Source: Chitinophaga pinensis
GTDB taxonomy: Bacteria; Bacteroidota; Bacteroidia; UKL13-3
Reading direction: 5' to 3'
Length of the DNA stretch: 18,039 nt
Assembly: GCA_943323675.2 (NCBI GenBank)
Contig: CALPIR020000019.1
Location: forward strand, 1 to 18,039
Numbering within the stretch: the first letter of the stretch is position 1; every line of letters begins with the position of its first letter. The position numbers and the translations under genes were made by a program. Below, one piece after another: positions 17,360-18,039 of this stretch. Under the pieces are notes generated by a model. That model did not search any database, was not told the DNA's origin, and worked only from the letters and a program-made list of their open reading frames with translations.

Positions 17360-17784
17360 TTACTAATTTTTAATATTACGAAAAGAACAATAAGCGCATA
17401 GCCTCAATTTCCGTTCCGATGCACGGTATCCTAATTAATGCAAAATCAAATACAATGCTGCTAAAGTCTTCTCGAGTGATTTTAACTCTAATATTTTAAT
17501 GGTTCGCTTTCTGCAGTATTTTCCAATTCTGTTAGCCTGAAACAGACAGGCATATTCGCATAATCCAACAAACCCACTGATAAGGATAATGCTTACCAAG
17601 CCCATGCTTTTCAAAAAGCTATATTCTGTAACTACTCATGGTCATAACAAGCGAAGACCATAAATAATAAACCAAATAATGAATTAAACAGGTTTCATTA
17701 AGAATGATTTTAGCACTAATGTGAACTAAATTTTTTTTAAAACATACAAAAATGTAGTTTCGCACATTATAATAACTAATTGAG
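17360..17784. other. Gene-free region of about 425 nt
   Basis: AT-rich, with no convincing reading frame on either strand. Small inverted repeats occur at 17535-17551 (GCCTG/CAGGC) and 17638-17661 (ATGGTC/GACCAT), neither followed by a T-run. A 7-bp inverted repeat TAATGTG (17717-17723)/CACATTA (17763-17769) frames the candidate promoter of the following gene. Confidence 0.45.
17755..17762 (+). promoter_or_regulatory. Possible -7 element (TAGTTTCG) of the right-edge gene
   Basis: One mismatch to TAnnTTTG, and the same local context (TAGTTTxGCAC) as in the asd promoter. It lies 22 nt before the ATG at 17785. No clear TTTG is found at the right distance upstream. Confidence 0.35.
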
Positions 17785-18039
17785 ATGAAGCAACATATTG
17801 ATGCAATTAAAAAGACCCTTGCTGTTGAAGGAATTGGAGCCAAGGTAATTGACCAATTGAAGGAATTACGCGACTGGTTTAAAGCCAACCGTGAAGAGCC
17901 TGGTTATGTAAAAATGATCCGTTTGGCGTACGAGAACATTGAGGAAAACAATGACTATACTTTTTTATACTTAGAGGAAGAAGATGGTAAAGGTAATTTA
18001 GAATACTTGATTGATTTGTTGGCAGACTATGATAACAAA
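17785..18039 (+). CDS. Unrecognised acidic protein, 3' end outside the window
   Basis: The frame runs from ATG 17785 to the last base with no stop, giving 85 residues in view. The first half looks helical and mixed in charge (MKQHIDAIKKTL, VIDQLKELRDWFKANRE). The second half is strongly acidic (NIEENNDYTFLYLEEEDG, YLIDLLADYDN). There is no signal peptide or membrane segment, so it is likely cytoplasmic. Codon use is like that of the neighbours. I do not recognise the family. It may end right at the window edge or continue. Confidence 0.7.
   Translation, partial: MKQHIDAIKKTLAVEGIGAKVIDQLKELRDWFKANREEPGYVKMIRLAYENIEENNDYTFLYLEEEDGKGNLEYLIDLLADYDNK

Noticed and set aside
17535..17551. Short hairpin GCCTG/CAGGC as a terminator of the MarC-family gene
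   Set aside because: Only 5 bp, no T-run, and about 175 nt beyond the stop codon.

Overview
The window is AT-rich chromosomal DNA from a member of the Bacteroidota. Three things point there. The protein at the left edge ends in a gliding-motility/type IX secretion (type B) C-terminal sorting domain behind PKD-like domains. Promoter-like sites follow the Bacteroidota pattern (TTTG, about 19 nt, TAnnTTTG). Several encoded proteins (VWA membrane protein, TolB-like propeller, very long CzcA-type pump) have the look of that phylum. I cannot place the genus.

Layout from left to right. (1) 1-1797, +: the 3' part of a large secreted PKD-repeat protein, ending at a perfect 30-bp palindromic terminator. 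(2) 1900-3746, +: a compact three-gene operon, asd (lysine/threonine/methionine pathway), a small cytochrome b5-like protein and a single-cysteine thioredoxin-fold protein, with a good promoter in front and a hairpin terminator behind. (3) 3779-4418: about 640 nt without a gene. (4) 4419-5531, +: an exported TolB-like beta-propeller protein. (5) 5746-7452, +: recJ, convergent with the next block. (6) 13471 down to 7471, -: a heavy-metal efflux operon made of a small His-rich protein, a CzcA-type RND pump fused in frame to a TolC/CzcC-like outer-membrane factor, and a lipoprotein CzcB-type adaptor. (7) 15641-13554, -: a VWA-type membrane protein. (8) 16474-15725, -: fabG with its own promoter and terminator. 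(9) 16793-17359, +: a MarC-family membrane protein. (10) 17785 to the right edge, +: the start of an unrecognised acidic protein.

The metal block works as a unit. The adaptor and the two-in-one pump/outer-membrane protein together supply all three parts of a tripartite cation exporter from two genes, and the His-rich protein is a plausible periplasmic metal-binding accessory. TM4 of the pump carries the acidic triad typical of Zn/Co/Cd exporters rather than Cu/Ag exporters. No metal-responsive regulator is encoded in the window.

I see no tRNA, rRNA, CRISPR array, insertion sequence or phage gene. The most unusual item is the pump/outer-membrane fusion with an apparent internal signal peptide at the junction. 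I do not see a wholly new multi-gene system here, and most of the window is ordinary housekeeping and envelope content.
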